Assembly (NCBI RefSeq): GCF_032190615.1
Contig: NZ_JAVLAT010000001.1
Coordinates: 1,992,501-2,056,500, forward strand
DNA length: 64,000 nt
Direction: 5' to 3'
Source: Brucella pseudogrignonensis
GTDB taxonomy: Bacteria > Pseudomonadota > Alphaproteobacteria > Rhizobiales > Rhizobiaceae
A program made the translations under genes and the position numbers. Numbering within the stretch: position 1 is the first letter of the stretch; the number at the start of each line of letters is the position of its first letter. The notes beneath the pieces are model-generated. The model did not search any database. It was not told where the DNA came from and worked only from the letters and a program-made list of their open reading frames with translations. Below are positions 26,525 through 36,231 of the stretch, piece after piece.

Positions 26525-28771
26525 ATGATGCGCCAATATGAGCTTGTGGAGCGTGTGCAGCGATACAAGCCTGATGTGAATGAGGCGCTTCTTAACAAGG
26601 CATATGTTTATGCCATGCAGAAACACGGCAGTCAGAAGCGTGCATCCGGCGACCCATATTTTTCTCATCCGCTTGAAGTCGCAGCGATCCTCACAGATAT
26701 GCATCTGGATGAAGCAACTATTGCGATTGCTTTGCTGCACGACACAATTGAAGACACCACTGCCACACGGCAGGAAATCGATCAGCTTTTCGGCCCGGAA
26801 ATTGGCAAGCTTGTTGATGGTCTTACCAAGCTTAAAAAGTTAGATCTGGTTTCTAAAAAGGCCGTACAAGCCGAAAATTTGCGTAAGCTCCTTCTTGCGA
26901 TCTCTGAAGACGTGCGCGTGCTTCTGGTCAAGCTTGCAGATCGTTTGCATAACATGCGTACGCTTGGCGTTATGCGTGAAGATAAGCGTTTGCGCATTGC
27001 CGAAGAAACGATGGATATTTATGCGCCACTGGCTGGGCGCATGGGTATGCAGGACACGCGCGAAGAACTCGAAGAGCTAGCATTCCGCTATATCAACCCG
27101 GATGCGTGGCGCGCGGTCACTGATAGACTTGCAGAACTTCTTGAAAAAAACCGTGGGCTTCTGCAGAAAATCGAAGAAGATCTGTCTGAGATTTTCCAGA
27201 AGAACGGCATCAAAGCGAGCGTTAAAAGCCGTCAGAAGAAGCCGTGGTCGGTTTTCCGTAAGATGGAAACTAAGGGTCTGTCGTTTGAGCAGCTTTCCGA
27301 TATTTTCGGTTTCCGTGTCATGGTTGAATCGACACAGGATTGCTATCGCGCACTCGGATTGATCCACACCACCTGGTCGATGGTTCCAGGCCGGTTCAAG
27401 GATTACATTTCCACACCGAAGCAGAACGATTATCGTTCGCTGCATACAACTATCATCGGTCCATCACGCCAGCGTATTGAATTGCAAATTCGCACGCGTG
27501 TTATGGATGAAATTGCAGAATTCGGTGTTGCAGCTCACTCGATCTATAAGGATCGTGGGAGCGCGAGCAATCCGCATCAGATTTCGACAGAAACCAATGC
27601 TTACGCATGGCTACGTCAAACAATCGAGCAGTTATCCGAAGGTGACAATCCGGAGGAGTTTCTGGAACATACCAAACTGGAACTCTTTCAGGATCAGGTC
27701 TTTTGCTTCACGCCGAAGGGCAGGCTTATCGCTTTGCCACGCGGTGCGACACCAATCGATTTTGCATATGCTGTTCACACCGACATTGGTGACAGTTGCG
27801 TGGGCGCCAAGGTCAATGGTCGTATTATGCCATTGATGACTGAGCTCAAAAACGGCGATGAAGTCGACATCATTCGCTCGAAGGCTCAGGTGCCACCTGC
27901 TGCATGGGAATCGCTTGTGGCCACCGGTAAGGCACGTGCGGCTATCCGCCGTGCAACGCGTTCCGCGGTACGTAAGCAGTATTCCGGCCTCGGAATGCGC
28001 ATTCTGGAGCGCGCTTTCGAGCGTGCCGGAAAATCGTTCAGCAAAGATATTCTCAAACCCAGTCTTCCACGATTGGCACGCAAAGAAGTTGAAGATGTTC
28101 TGGCCGCAGTCGGCCGTGGTGAGCTGCCTTCCACAGACGTTGTGAAAGCGGTCTATCCTGATTATCAGGATACGCGTGTTACAACGCAGAATAGCCCAGC
28201 AAAGACCGGCGAAAAAGGCTGGTTTAACATTCAAAATGCAGCCGGCATGATTTTCAAGGTGCCGGAAGGCTCTGAAGCTGCGCATGACACGACTGCGGAC
28301 GAAGGTGAGAAGCCGAAACGCAAGGCTGTGCCAATTCGCGGTACCAATTCCGATTTGCCGGTGCGCTTTGCCCCGGAAGGTGCCGTTCCCGGTGACCGCA
28401 TTGTCGGCATCATGCAGCCCGGTGCAGGTATTACGATTTACCCAATTCAGTCGCCTGCATTAACGGCATATGACGACCAGCCTGAGCGCTGGATCGACGT
28501 GCGCTGGGATATTGATGAGGGGATGCACGAGCGCTTCCCAGCACGTATCAGTGTCTCGGCAATCAACTCGCCGGGCTCACTTGCTGAAATTGCGCAGATT
28601 GCAGCGGCAAATGATGCGAATATTCATAATCTCTCGATGGTGCGGACTGCGCCAGACTTTACGGAAATGATTATTGACGTTGAAGTGTGGGATCTTAAAC
28701 ATCTCAACCGCATCATTTCTCAATTGAAGGAAAGCACGAGCGTCAGCGGCGCAACACGTGTGAATGGATAG
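26525..28771 (+). CDS. rsh: Bifunctional (p)ppGpp synthetase/hydrolase
   Basis: 748 residues. HD hydrolase domain with H72-D73 in LHDTIEDT; synthetase domain with an RFKD motif (RxKD type, characteristic of bifunctional Rsh rather than RelA) and YRSLHTT; TGS domain (about 390-450, [17 protein letters not shown]); C-terminal ACT domain (about 670-745). It makes and degrades (p)ppGpp in the stringent response; Rsh is needed for virulence in Brucella. GAGGAG precedes the two adjacent ATG codons. pyrE follows after 5 bp. Confidence 0.97.
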   Translation: MMRQYELVERVQRYKPDVNEALLNKAYVYAMQKHGSQKRASGDPYFSHPLEVAAILTDMHLDEATIAIALLHDTIEDTTATRQEIDQLFGPEIGKLVDGLTKLKKLDLVSKKAVQAENLRKLLLAISEDVRVLLVKLADRLHNMRTLGVMREDKRLRIAEETMDIYAPLAGRMGMQDTREELEELAFRYINPDAWRAVTDRLAELLEKNRGLLQKIEEDLSEIFQKNGIKASVKSRQKKPWSVFRKMETKGLSFEQLSDIFGFRVMVESTQDCYRALGLIHTTWSMVPGRFKDYISTPKQNDYRSLHTTIIGPSRQRIELQIRTRVMDEIAEFGVAAHSIYKDRGSASNPHQISTETNAYAWLRQTIEQLSEGDNPEEFLEHTKLELFQDQVFCFTPKGRLIALPRGATPIDFAYAVHTDIGDSCVGAKVNGRIMPLMTELKNGDEVDIIRSKAQVPPAAWESLVATGKARAAIRRATRSAVRKQYSGLGMRILERAFERAGKSFSKDILKPSLPRLARKEVEDVLAAVGRGELPSTDVVKAVYPDYQDTRVTTQNSPAKTGEKGWFNIQNAAGMIFKVPEGSEAAHDTTADEGEKPKRKAVPIRGTNSDLPVRFAPEGAVPGDRIVGIMQPGAGITIYPIQSPALTAYDDQPERWIDVRWDIDEGMHERFPARISVSAINSPGSLAEIAQIAAANDANIHNLSMVRTAPDFTEMIIDVEVWDLKHLNRIISQLKESTSVSGATRVNG

Positions 28772-28776
28772 GCAAA

Positions 28777-29355
28777 ATGAAAACTGAAGACGTTCTTGGT
28801 GTTTTCCGCGAAGCGGGAGCAATTCTCGAAGGCCATTTTATTCTGACTTCGGGCCTTCGGAGTCCTGTGTTTTTGCAGAAAGCACGCGTTTTCATGCATG
28901 CCGATAAGACTGAGACGCTTTGCAAGGCCTTAGCGGAAAAAATCAAAGCAGCTGATCTTGGACAGATCGACTATGTGGTTGGTCCGGCGATCGGCGGCCT
29001 TATTCCGTCATATGAAACCTCGCGTCATCTCGGTGTACCATCTGTTTGGGTTGAGCGTGAGAACGGCACCTTCCGTTTGCGCCGCTTCGACGTGCCAAAA
29101 GGTTCTCGTGTTGTCATCGTAGAAGACATCGTCACAACCGGCCTGTCGATTCGTGAAACTATCGATTGCATGAAAGATATTGGCATCGAAGTGGTCGCTG
29201 CCGCCTGTATCGTTGATCGTTCGGCAGGCAAGGCCGACGTCGGAACGAAGCTTATCGCGCTCGCAGAATATGAAGTGCCAGCCTATTCGCCTGACAATTT
29301 ACCGCCGGAACTCCTTGCAATTCCTGCAATTAAGCCGGGTAGCCGCAATATTTAA
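28777..29355 (+). CDS. pyrE: Orotate phosphoribosyltransferase
   Basis: 192 residues. It transfers phosphoribose from PRPP to orotate in pyrimidine synthesis. The PRPP motif is [11 protein letters not shown] (residues 112-122). Separated from rsh by 5 bp, so very probably cotranscribed. It fits the short TIGR01367-like alphaproteobacterial OPRT group. Confidence 0.95.
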   Translation: MKTEDVLGVFREAGAILEGHFILTSGLRSPVFLQKARVFMHADKTETLCKALAEKIKAADLGQIDYVVGPAIGGLIPSYETSRHLGVPSVWVERENGTFRLRRFDVPKGSRVVIVEDIVTTGLSIRETIDCMKDIGIEVVAAACIVDRSAGKADVGTKLIALAEYEVPAYSPDNLPPELLAIPAIKPGSRNI

Positions 29356-29446
29356 GCGCTTTCTACCGTCGCTTTGCGTTAGCGTGGTGTAAAATGCGCC
29401 CTGCGTCGAAATTGCGCTTTGCGGTATTTGTTTGTCACCCTTAATT

Positions 29447-29480
29447 TAGGGGGACGAGCGCAGATATGCTCATCCCCCTA
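29447..29480. repeat. Inverted repeat upstream of the Fnr gene
   Basis: TAGGGGGA and TCCCCCTA enclose a further partial pairing GAGC/GCTC, giving an extended hairpin that ends just before the fnr ribosome site (AGGAA). No T-run follows. It may close the pyrE transcript or fold in the fnr leader. Confidence 0.5.
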
Positions 29481-29494
29481 TCTAGGAACGTGTT

Positions 29495-30244
29495 GTGGCT
29501 GTTGCCCCGCTTATTTTCGATCATAAATCCCCTTACAGGGCTCCGTGTGGCGTTTGCGTTGATTGCGATGTACGCCGCATGGCCGTCTGCTCTGCGCTTG
29601 ATGATGGCGATCTGGGTGCGCTCGAAGCCATCATGACATCCAAGAAACTCGACGCCAACGAGATGCTGGTTGAAGAGGGGGATCCAAAACGCCGTGTTTT
29701 CAGCTTAACATCGGGGATGCTGCGGATTTATACATCGCTGCCAGATGGTCGTCGCCAGATTGCCGGATTTTTAGTACCTGGAGATTATCTTGGCCTGGCG
29801 GATGACGATGTTTACTCTCAGTCGGCTGAAGCGGTTACTCCATCTGTCCTTTGTGCATTTTCAACAAAGGAAATGGATGGCTTGATGGATCGCTTCCCCA
29901 AGCTGAAAGAGCGTCTCTATCAGATGACGCGAGAAGCGTTGCGCACTGCACGCGACAATCAACTGGTTCTTGGCCGTCTTGCGCCTGTGGAAAAGCTTGC
30001 CAGCTTCCTTCTCGTTCTCGCCGCACGTACCGAAAAGCGCGGCGGCAAGACGAACCTCGTGCATTTGTCGATGAACCGTACCGACATTGCCGATTACCTC
30101 GGCCTGACAATTGAAACAGTGAGCCGCAGCTTCACCAAGCTGAAAACACAGGGCCTCATTCAGTTGATCGATTCCAATACCGTCGAGATACTCTCCAGAC
30201 GTTCGCTCGCTTCGGTAGCAGGCATCGATCCGGAAAATATTTGA
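29495..30244 (+). CDS. fnrN: Fnr-type oxygen-responsive regulator (FnrN/FnrL)
   Basis: 249 residues of the Crp-Fnr family. N-terminal cysteines C18, C21, C24 and C32 plus C120 could provide the 4Fe-4S oxygen sensor; the effector domain spans about 45-150. The C-terminal HTH (about 194-216) has E-T-V-S-R (E207, S210, R211), the residues that read TTGAT half-sites. The GTG start has AGGAA 8 nt upstream. A perfect Fnr site lies 26 bp after the stop, in front of the small membrane gene and hemN, a known Fnr target in rhizobia. Confidence 0.94.
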   Translation: MAVAPLIFDHKSPYRAPCGVCVDCDVRRMAVCSALDDGDLGALEAIMTSKKLDANEMLVEEGDPKRRVFSLTSGMLRIYTSLPDGRRQIAGFLVPGDYLGLADDDVYSQSAEAVTPSVLCAFSTKEMDGLMDRFPKLKERLYQMTREALRTARDNQLVLGRLAPVEKLASFLLVLAARTEKRGGKTNLVHLSMNRTDIADYLGLTIETVSRSFTKLKTQGLIQLIDSNTVEILSRRSLASVAGIDPENI

Positions 30245-30269
30245 TCGCAACTTCTTAGTTTTAGTTTCG

Positions 30270-30283
30270 TTGATTTAAATCAA
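30270..30283. promoter_or_regulatory. Consensus Fnr/Anr box
   Basis: TTGATTTAAATCAA is the perfect Fnr palindrome (TTGAT-N4-ATCAA). It is centred about 95 bp before the GTG of the 54-codon gene and about 250 bp before hemN. Activation would place a transcript start near 30318. Confidence 0.88.
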
Positions 30284-30370
30284 TGAACGTTGCCGGAATG
30301 CCCTCTACATCTGATCGTGCAAGTTGAGGCAGCTTATTGAACTGCTGCCTGATGATAACGAGGTGAACAG

Positions 30371-30535
30371 GTGTCGTTGTGGCTGGCAATTACAATACCC
30401 GCTGTCATGTGTGTGGGCTTCCTTGCCGCATCATGTCTGTTTGCCCAGCAGAATGCCCGTCTTCGTCCAGTGCGCCTAAAGGTGAGAAGCTCTCGCCAGA
30501 TCGTCAGGAGCGGGGAGCGCGATTATCATGCATGA
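30371..30535 (+). CDS. Small membrane protein translationally coupled to hemN
   Basis: 54 residues from a GTG start with GAGG 6-7 nt upstream. One hydrophobic helix (about 3-25, including Cys14 and Cys22) is followed by an Arg-rich cytoplasmic tail. The TGA overlaps the hemN ATG by 8 nt, indicating translational coupling. It sits directly downstream of the Fnr box. No family recognised; it might help anchor or regulate a heme or oxygen-related process, but that is a guess. Confidence 0.6.
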   Translation: MSLWLAITIPAVMCVGFLAASCLFAQQNARLRPVRLKVRSSRQIVRSGERDYHA

Positions 30536-31862
30536 AGACACGATAAGACGTTATGCGGCGCTGGCCGTTCCCCGTTACACTTCGTTTCCAACGGCTGTGG
30601 ATTTCACGCCGACGACTGCTGACAACACAAAACGCTGGTTACGCCAGATCGGCCCGGAGGAAAGCGTTTCGCTTTATATCCATGTGCCGTACTGCAAAGA
30701 GATTTGCCACTATTGTGGCTGCCATTCAAAAATGGCCGTCCGTGAGGATGTCATTGAGAATTTCGTGACTGCTCTTTTGAGCGAGATCGAAACTGTAAGC
30801 GCAAGTCTGGCGGCTCGGCCGAAGGTCGTGCATTTACATTGGGGTGGGGGCACTCCTTCTATTCTGCATGCGACGCAGTTCAAACGCATCATGGCAGCGC
30901 TTGCGCTGGCGTTTGATTTCCATCCCGATATGGAACATGCGATTGAGCTTGATCCGCGTACGGTGAATCCAATTCTGGCAAAGACCTTGTCGTTGATGGG
31001 CGTTAACCGTGCAAGTCTTGGCGTGCAGGATGTTAATGCTGATGTGCAGAAAGCTATCGGCCGTGTGCAGCCAATTGAAACTGTTGCAAGAGCCGCAGCG
31101 CTGCTTCGTGCAGTGGGCATCAACAGGCTTAATTTTGATCTGATCTATGGTCTGCCGCTTCAGACTGTAACAAGTCTGCGTGAGACCTGTGAACGTGTAA
31201 TAGAGATGAAGCCGGATCGCATTGCCTGCTTTGGCTACGCACATCTGCCGCAGCGTCGTGCCAATCAGCGATTGATTGATGAAAGCATTCTGCCGGATGC
31301 AGACGAACGTTTTGCGCAGGCAAGTGCTGTCGCTGAAAGCTTTATCAACCACGGCTACAAAGCTGTTGGTATCGATCACTTTGCTTTACCAGATGATACT
31401 CTGGCGATTGCGGCTGAGAATGGCACGCTGCATCGTAATTTTCAGGGCTACACGACTGATCGCTGTAATACGTTGATTGGTTTTGGTCCATCGTCCATTT
31501 CGCAATATCCGGGGGGATATACGCAGAACATTTCGGATGTCGGGCAATATAGCAAACGTGTTGGGGCGGGGGACTTTGCCACAGTGCGTGGTTATACCAT
31601 GCGGGATGTTGATCGTCAGCGCGCCGGAATTATCACAGCACTGATGTGTAACTTCCGCGTTGATCTCAATACAGCGGCACCGGGCGTTGAATTTTCTGAC
31701 GAATTAGCCCTGCTGCGTCCGTTGGTGGCTGATGGGTTGGTGGAAGTGCAGAACGGTGTCATCACTGCGACCGAAGACGGAAAGCCGCTGATCCGGCTGG
31801 TTGCTGCAACATTTGATGAGTTTCGCAGAGAAACGATGCACGGCTTCAGTTCCGCTGTGTAA
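30528..31862 (+). CDS. hemN: Oxygen-independent coproporphyrinogen III dehydrogenase
   Basis: 444 residues of a radical SAM enzyme making protoporphyrinogen IX without oxygen in heme synthesis. The cluster ligands are C56, C60 and C63 (PYCKEICHYC), followed by C65 typical of genuine HemN. HLHWGGGTPS and the C-terminal HemN domain are present. It overlaps the upstream small gene and is presumably induced at low oxygen through the Fnr box. Confidence 0.96.
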   Translation: MHEDTIRRYAALAVPRYTSFPTAVDFTPTTADNTKRWLRQIGPEESVSLYIHVPYCKEICHYCGCHSKMAVREDVIENFVTALLSEIETVSASLAARPKVVHLHWGGGTPSILHATQFKRIMAALALAFDFHPDMEHAIELDPRTVNPILAKTLSLMGVNRASLGVQDVNADVQKAIGRVQPIETVARAAALLRAVGINRLNFDLIYGLPLQTVTSLRETCERVIEMKPDRIACFGYAHLPQRRANQRLIDESILPDADERFAQASAVAESFINHGYKAVGIDHFALPDDTLAIAAENGTLHRNFQGYTTDRCNTLIGFGPSSISQYPGGYTQNISDVGQYSKRVGAGDFATVRGYTMRDVDRQRAGIITALMCNFRVDLNTAAPGVEFSDELALLRPLVADGLVEVQNGVITATEDGKPLIRLVAATFDEFRRETMHGFSSAV

Positions 31863-31872
31863 ATAAGAATAC

Positions 31873-31905
31873 GCGCATGTTGCAGATTAATATCGCAACA
31901 TGCGC
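31873..31905. repeat. Perfect 11-bp inverted repeat after hemN
   Basis: GCGCATGTTGC/GCAACATGCGC separated by 11 bp, 10 nt after the hemN stop. There is no T-run, so it is more likely a 3' mRNA-stabilising hairpin or a repeat remnant than a terminator. Confidence 0.6.
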
Positions 31906-31983
31906 CAGAACAAAGAAATAGAGTTGATAACCTTCTATTTCAGAGCTGCCGCTGCACCGGGCCGTCAAAAGGTCAGTGGCTCA

Positions 31984-32026
31984 GGAGCACCGTTCGTTGG
32001 GGGATGAGCGGTGCTCCACTTTTTTC
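31984..32026 (+). terminator. Rho-independent terminator of hemN
   Basis: GGAGCACCG/CGGTGCTCC stem with a 16-nt loop, followed by ACTTTTTTC. Confidence 0.75.
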
Positions 32027-33231
32027 TATTTCGCTTTCTGCATTTTCGGCAGGAAGATTGTTAACAGACCGAGCAGCGGCAGATACGAGCAGATCTTATA
32101 GACGAACTCGATGCTGGTGCGGTCGGCAACAATCCCAAGCAGCGCTGCTGCAATGCCAGCGACACCGAATGCCAGTCCGAAGAACAAGCCTGAGACCATG
32201 CCAACGCGCCCTGGCAACAACTCTTGTGCGAACACAATGATTGCCGGAAAAGCCGAAGCCAACACAAAGCCGATAATGATCGTCAGAACTGCTGTTACCT
32301 CCAGATTTGCGTAAGGCAAAGCCAGTGTGAAAGGCACAATGCCGAGGATCGATACCCAGATCACAGTGCGTGTGCCGATCTTATCGCCGATAGGACCACC
32401 AACAATCGTTCCGGCAGCAACGGCACCAAGGAACAGAAACAACAGCAACTGCGAGCCCTGAACGGTCACCCCAAAATGGCTGATCGTATAGAAGGTGTAA
32501 TAGCTGGTAAGGCTCGCCATATAGACGTATTTGGTGAAGATCAGCATAGCGAGCACAGAGATTGCCATGATCACCGTCTTGCGCGGCAACGGCAGAGTTG
32601 TGTCGGCCTTTGGCTTGCTTCTATTGGCTATATTGTGCTGGTTGTACCAGTTTCCGACATACCAAAGCAGCGCCATGCCGATCAGTGCGGCGATTGAAAA
32701 CCACGATACGCTGGACTGACCGAAGGGCAGCACGATGAAGGCGGCAAGCAATGGTCCAATTGACGAGCCGAAATTGCCGCCAACCTGAAACATTGACTGT
32801 GCGAAACCATGGCGACCGCCTGATGCAAGACGTGCCACACGTGCGGCTTCAGGATGAAATACCGACGAACCAAAGCCGATGAATGCAGCGCCAAGAAGCA
32901 GGAACGTATAGTGATGCGCCGTTGCGAGCAGGATCAGACCAACCAGTGTGCAGCCCATGCCAAAAGGCAATGAGTAAGGCATCGGACGACGATCTGTATA
33001 AATGCCAACGATAGGCTGTAGGATCGAAGCGGTCACCTGAAAGGTAAATGTGAGCAAGCCAATCTGCCAGAATGATAGGCTGTAATTGTCCTTCAACATT
33101 GGATAAATCGCTGGAAGCAGCGACTGCATCATGTCGTTGAGGAAATGGCCCATGCTTGTGGCCAGAATAATGGCGAGAACCGTATTGTTCGCCGCACTGT
33201 TTGATGGCTGCTCGGCAGCACTCGTGCTCAT
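32026..33231 (-). CDS. fsr: Fosmidomycin-resistance-type MFS efflux protein
   Basis: 401 residues, 12 TM segments, with Fsr hallmarks GHFLNDMMQSLLPAIYP in TM1, TDRRPMPYSLPFGM and GSSVFHPEAARVA. E. coli Fsr exports fosmidomycin. GGAG lies about 9 nt before the start. Divergent from an AraC-type gene that probably regulates it, an arrangement like that of nimT-nimR. Confidence 0.92.
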   Translation of the reverse strand: MSTSAAEQPSNSAANNTVLAIILATSMGHFLNDMMQSLLPAIYPMLKDNYSLSFWQIGLLTFTFQVTASILQPIVGIYTDRRPMPYSLPFGMGCTLVGLILLATAHHYTFLLLGAAFIGFGSSVFHPEAARVARLASGGRHGFAQSMFQVGGNFGSSIGPLLAAFIVLPFGQSSVSWFSIAALIGMALLWYVGNWYNQHNIANRSKPKADTTLPLPRKTVIMAISVLAMLIFTKYVYMASLTSYYTFYTISHFGVTVQGSQLLLFLFLGAVAAGTIVGGPIGDKIGTRTVIWVSILGIVPFTLALPYANLEVTAVLTIIIGFVLASAFPAIIVFAQELLPGRVGMVSGLFFGLAFGVAGIAAALLGIVADRTSIEFVYKICSYLPLLGLLTIFLPKMQKAK

Positions 33232-33404
33232 AGTCCTACTCCGAAGATAATTTGGAACGGGATTTTCCCGTAGAGTGGTGAGGTCAGCTCTGAAAACAAA
33301 TTCGCATGTTTTCGAATATTTCTAACCTGACCATCTAATAATCATATTGTTTCGCGCCTGCTTTCGTGATTTGGTCCATTACTTTCGAGAGTGGGCCAAA
33401 GCAG

Positions 33405-34283
33405 ATGAAGCCGAAATCGCCGCCAGGGCTTTTATTGCCGAACAGTGAGGACCTGCAAAAGTTCCACGAGCAGCGCATTGATATGCTGGAAAGCCTTGAC
33501 GGTCCGGTCATTGCCTTGCCGACGAAATATCCTGATGGCTATTTCGTACCGCAGCATAGCCATAGCCGGGCGCAGCTTTTATGCGCTTCGCAGGGTGTCG
33601 TTCTTGTCACCACCGAGGCTGGCCGCTGGATGATCCCCGGCGATCATGCGATGTGGATTCCCGCGGGCGTAAAGCATTCGGTCGAGATTGTCGGCGATGT
33701 CTTTATGCGTTCGATCTATATTGCGGTTGATGTCATCTCAGGTGTGCCAGATCATCTTCATGTCGTTGGTCTGACGGATTTGATGCGCTGTCTTATCATT
33801 GACGCAACTTCGGTTGACAGTATCCCGGAACCGGGAACCAGAGACGCGCTTGTGATTGAACTCATCCTCAGAGATTTACATAGGCTACCTCAAAGATCGC
33901 TTGGGTTGCCCTTTCCGGCAGATATTCGGTTGCAGAAGCTGTGTCGCGAGTTTGTAAAAGCTCCTCTGGCGCGTGCGACGATTGATGACTGGGCGGACAA
34001 AATGGCGATGAGCAGACGGTCTTTCACCCGTCATTTTCAGCGTGAGACAGGCGTTAGCCTTTCGGTATGGCGCCAGCAGGCTTGTCTGTTTGCAGCTGTT
34101 CCCCGTTTGACGGAAGGCGAGGCGGTAACAAGCGTAGCGCTTGATCTTGGATATGACAGTGTGTCTGCTTTTACGACAATGTTTCGCCGTATGCTGGGTG
34201 TATCGCCGAAGTTCTATTTGCCACGTATGCATGCGGCGTCTGCTGAAGACCGTGATAAACTGTCTTCCGCAATGGTTGAATAA
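33405..34283 (+). CDS. AraC-family transcriptional regulator
   Basis: 292 residues: an N-terminal cupin domain (HSHSRAQLL, WMIPGDHAMWIPAGVKHSV) and two C-terminal HTH motifs (about 195-285; MAMSRRSFTRHF and LGYDSVSAFTTMFRRMLG). The layout and context resemble NimR-type repressors of adjacent MFS pumps, so control of the divergent fsr gene is likely. ATG at 33405 is preferred over a GTG at 33366; the ribosome site is weak in both cases. Confidence 0.9.
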   Translation: MKPKSPPGLLLPNSEDLQKFHEQRIDMLESLDGPVIALPTKYPDGYFVPQHSHSRAQLLCASQGVVLVTTEAGRWMIPGDHAMWIPAGVKHSVEIVGDVFMRSIYIAVDVISGVPDHLHVVGLTDLMRCLIIDATSVDSIPEPGTRDALVIELILRDLHRLPQRSLGLPFPADIRLQKLCREFVKAPLARATIDDWADKMAMSRRSFTRHFQRETGVSLSVWRQQACLFAAVPRLTEGEAVTSVALDLGYDSVSAFTTMFRRMLGVSPKFYLPRMHAASAEDRDKLSSAMVE

Positions 34284-34323
34284 TAACAATTGTCTCGGTG
34301 CATCGAGCGCAGTATGAGAAGCC

Positions 34324-34899
34324 ATGTTGTTTCAACGCCGAAATCCTCCGACCCGCCGCGAGCGTCTTAGAACGCTGGTGTGGCCGCGTCGCTCGTTTGC
34401 TCGCTCGTTTAAGTATGGCGGCAAGCGTGTGCTGCGCATTACTGCGTCACCCCATGCGGTTGCTGCTGGGTTGGCTGTTGGTGTGTTTTCGGCTTTCACC
34501 CCGTTTTTTGGCTTTCATCTCATCATAGCGATTGTTCTGGCTTATTTTCTTGCTGGAAACATTGCTGCCGCAGCACTGGGCACCACGCTAGCCAACCCAA
34601 TCACGCTTCCATTCATCTGGGGCAGCACTTACGAACTTGGCCGCTTTGTAATCAGCGGAGATATTGAAAGCGCACCGCCGTTGCATCTCGGCCATGCGTT
34701 GCAAACGATGAAGTTCGGCGAAGTCTGGACGCCTTTGCTCAAGCCTATGCTGTTCGGATCGACAATCCTTGGAGCCATTTTTGCTGTGATTGCCTATTTT
34801 GTCACACGGTTTGCGGTCACTGCATTTCGTCGGCGCAAACTAGAGCGACTTGCCGCAAAACATAATATGGCCAGCAAGCGGGAGCTGCAGAAAACATGA
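34324..34899 (+). CDS. DUF2062 membrane protein
   Basis: 191 residues with an Arg-rich N-terminus, three TM segments (about 45-100 and 140-165) and the DUF2062 pattern [19 protein letters not shown] and [14 protein letters not shown]. Function unknown. Its stop overlaps the start of acpS by 4 nt, so the two are coupled. Confidence 0.88.
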   Translation: MLFQRRNPPTRRERLRTLVWPRRSFARSFKYGGKRVLRITASPHAVAAGLAVGVFSAFTPFFGFHLIIAIVLAYFLAGNIAAAALGTTLANPITLPFIWGSTYELGRFVISGDIESAPPLHLGHALQTMKFGEVWTPLLKPMLFGSTILGAIFAVIAYFVTRFAVTAFRRRKLERLAAKHNMASKRELQKT

Positions 34900-35300
34900 T
34901 TATCGGCATTGGCAGCGATTTGATTGATATTCGCCGCGTTGAAAGGACCCTTGAAAAGCATGGTGATCGTTTCATTCAGCGTGTTTTTACAGAGGTTGAA
35001 CAGGCGAAGTCAGAGGCTCGCAAACAACGTGCTGCATCTTACGCCAAGCGTTTTGCTGCCAAGGAAGCCTGTTCCAAAGCACTTGGTACCGGACTTTCCA
35101 ACGGCGTTTTCTGGCGCGATATGGGTGTGGTCAATACACCTTCAGGCAAGCCGACTATGAAACTGACTGGTGGTGCGGCGGAGCAATTGCAACGTTTGTT
35201 GCCTCATGGCAAGCGCGCTGCCATACATCTGACAATTACCGATGATTTTCCTCTCGCGCAGGCCTTCGTGATTATCGAAGCCCTTTCAGAAAATGAATAG
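34896..35300 (+). CDS. acpS: Holo-[acyl-carrier-protein] synthase
   Basis: 134 residues. It transfers 4'-phosphopantetheine from CoA to ACP. Motifs: GIGSDLIDI (metal-binding D8) and [14 protein letters not shown] (E57). Starts within the DUF2062 stop region (ATGA overlap) and precedes lepB in the usual alphaproteobacterial order acpS-lepB-rnc-era. Confidence 0.96.
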   Translation: MIIGIGSDLIDIRRVERTLEKHGDRFIQRVFTEVEQAKSEARKQRAASYAKRFAAKEACSKALGTGLSNGVFWRDMGVVNTPSGKPTMKLTGGAAEQLQRLLPHGKRAAIHLTITDDFPLAQAFVIIEALSENE

Positions 35301-35447
35301 TGCATGTTGCGCGATAGCAGCATACGCCAAAACAATTGCGATTGTGTCAGGTAAACTCCTGCTCATAATCGTGCGAGGTAATCGTGAGCGGATTGCTTCA
35401 AGCAATTATACTCGTTATTAGATCGCACATCGGCAAGCGGAGATACA

Positions 35448-36230
35448 ATGAGCGTGTCCAGCAAAAGTGAAACTAAAAAATCGGGTGGCATTGGCGAAAC
35501 CATCAGCGTTATCGTCCAGGCGCTGCTGCTGGCGCTGGTTATCCGCAGCCTGCTTTTCCAGCCATTCAGTATTCCGTCCGGCTCAATGCGCCCGACGCTT
35601 CTCGAAGGCGACTATTTGTTTGTGTCGAAATATGCCTATGGCTATTCGCGCTATTCACTGCCTTTTGGTCTTGACCTCTTCAATGGTCGTATCTGGGGTG
35701 CAGAACCGAAGCGCGGCGACGTTGTAGTTTTCAAGCTGCCAAGCGACACCAATATTGATTATATCAAACGCGTGATTGGCCTTCCGGGTGACCGCGTGCA
35801 GATGCGCGGCGGCGTGCTTTATATCAATGATGTTGCTGTTAAGCGTGAGCGCGTTGGCACCATTGATAATCCCGATGTTACGGAAGTTAATCGTCCGGTT
35901 GAAGTTTATCGCGAAACACTGCCAAATGGCGTGACTTACGATACGCTTGATCTTGCACCAAATTCCATTGGTGACGATACCCGCGTATTCGAAGTTCCTG
36001 CCGGTCATTATTTCATGATGGGCGACAATCGCGATAACTCGCTCGATAGCCGATTTGGTGTTGGCTACGTGCCTTATGAAAATCTCGTTGGTCGCGCTAA
36101 TATCATCTTCTTCTCGATTGCTGATAAGGCAAGCCCGCTCGAAATCTGGAAGTGGCCATCTGACGTTCGGTTCAGCCGTCTTTTTACTTGGGTAAGTGGT
36201 GAGCCGCACACTGCTGTCACCGGAAACTGA
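35448..36230 (+). CDS. lepB: Signal peptidase I
   Basis: 260 residues: one N-terminal TM (about 18-36), catalytic S46 (PSGSMRPT) and K107 (YIKRVIGLPGD), and the conserved GDNRDNSLDSR box. It cleaves signal peptides of exported proteins on the periplasmic face. rnc starts 1 nt after its stop. Confidence 0.97.
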   Translation: MSVSSKSETKKSGGIGETISVIVQALLLALVIRSLLFQPFSIPSGSMRPTLLEGDYLFVSKYAYGYSRYSLPFGLDLFNGRIWGAEPKRGDVVVFKLPSDTNIDYIKRVIGLPGDRVQMRGGVLYINDVAVKRERVGTIDNPDVTEVNRPVEVYRETLPNGVTYDTLDLAPNSIGDDTRVFEVPAGHYFMMGDNRDNSLDSRFGVGYVPYENLVGRANIIFFSIADKASPLEIWKWPSDVRFSRLFTWVSGEPHTAVTGN

Positions 36231-36231
36231 G

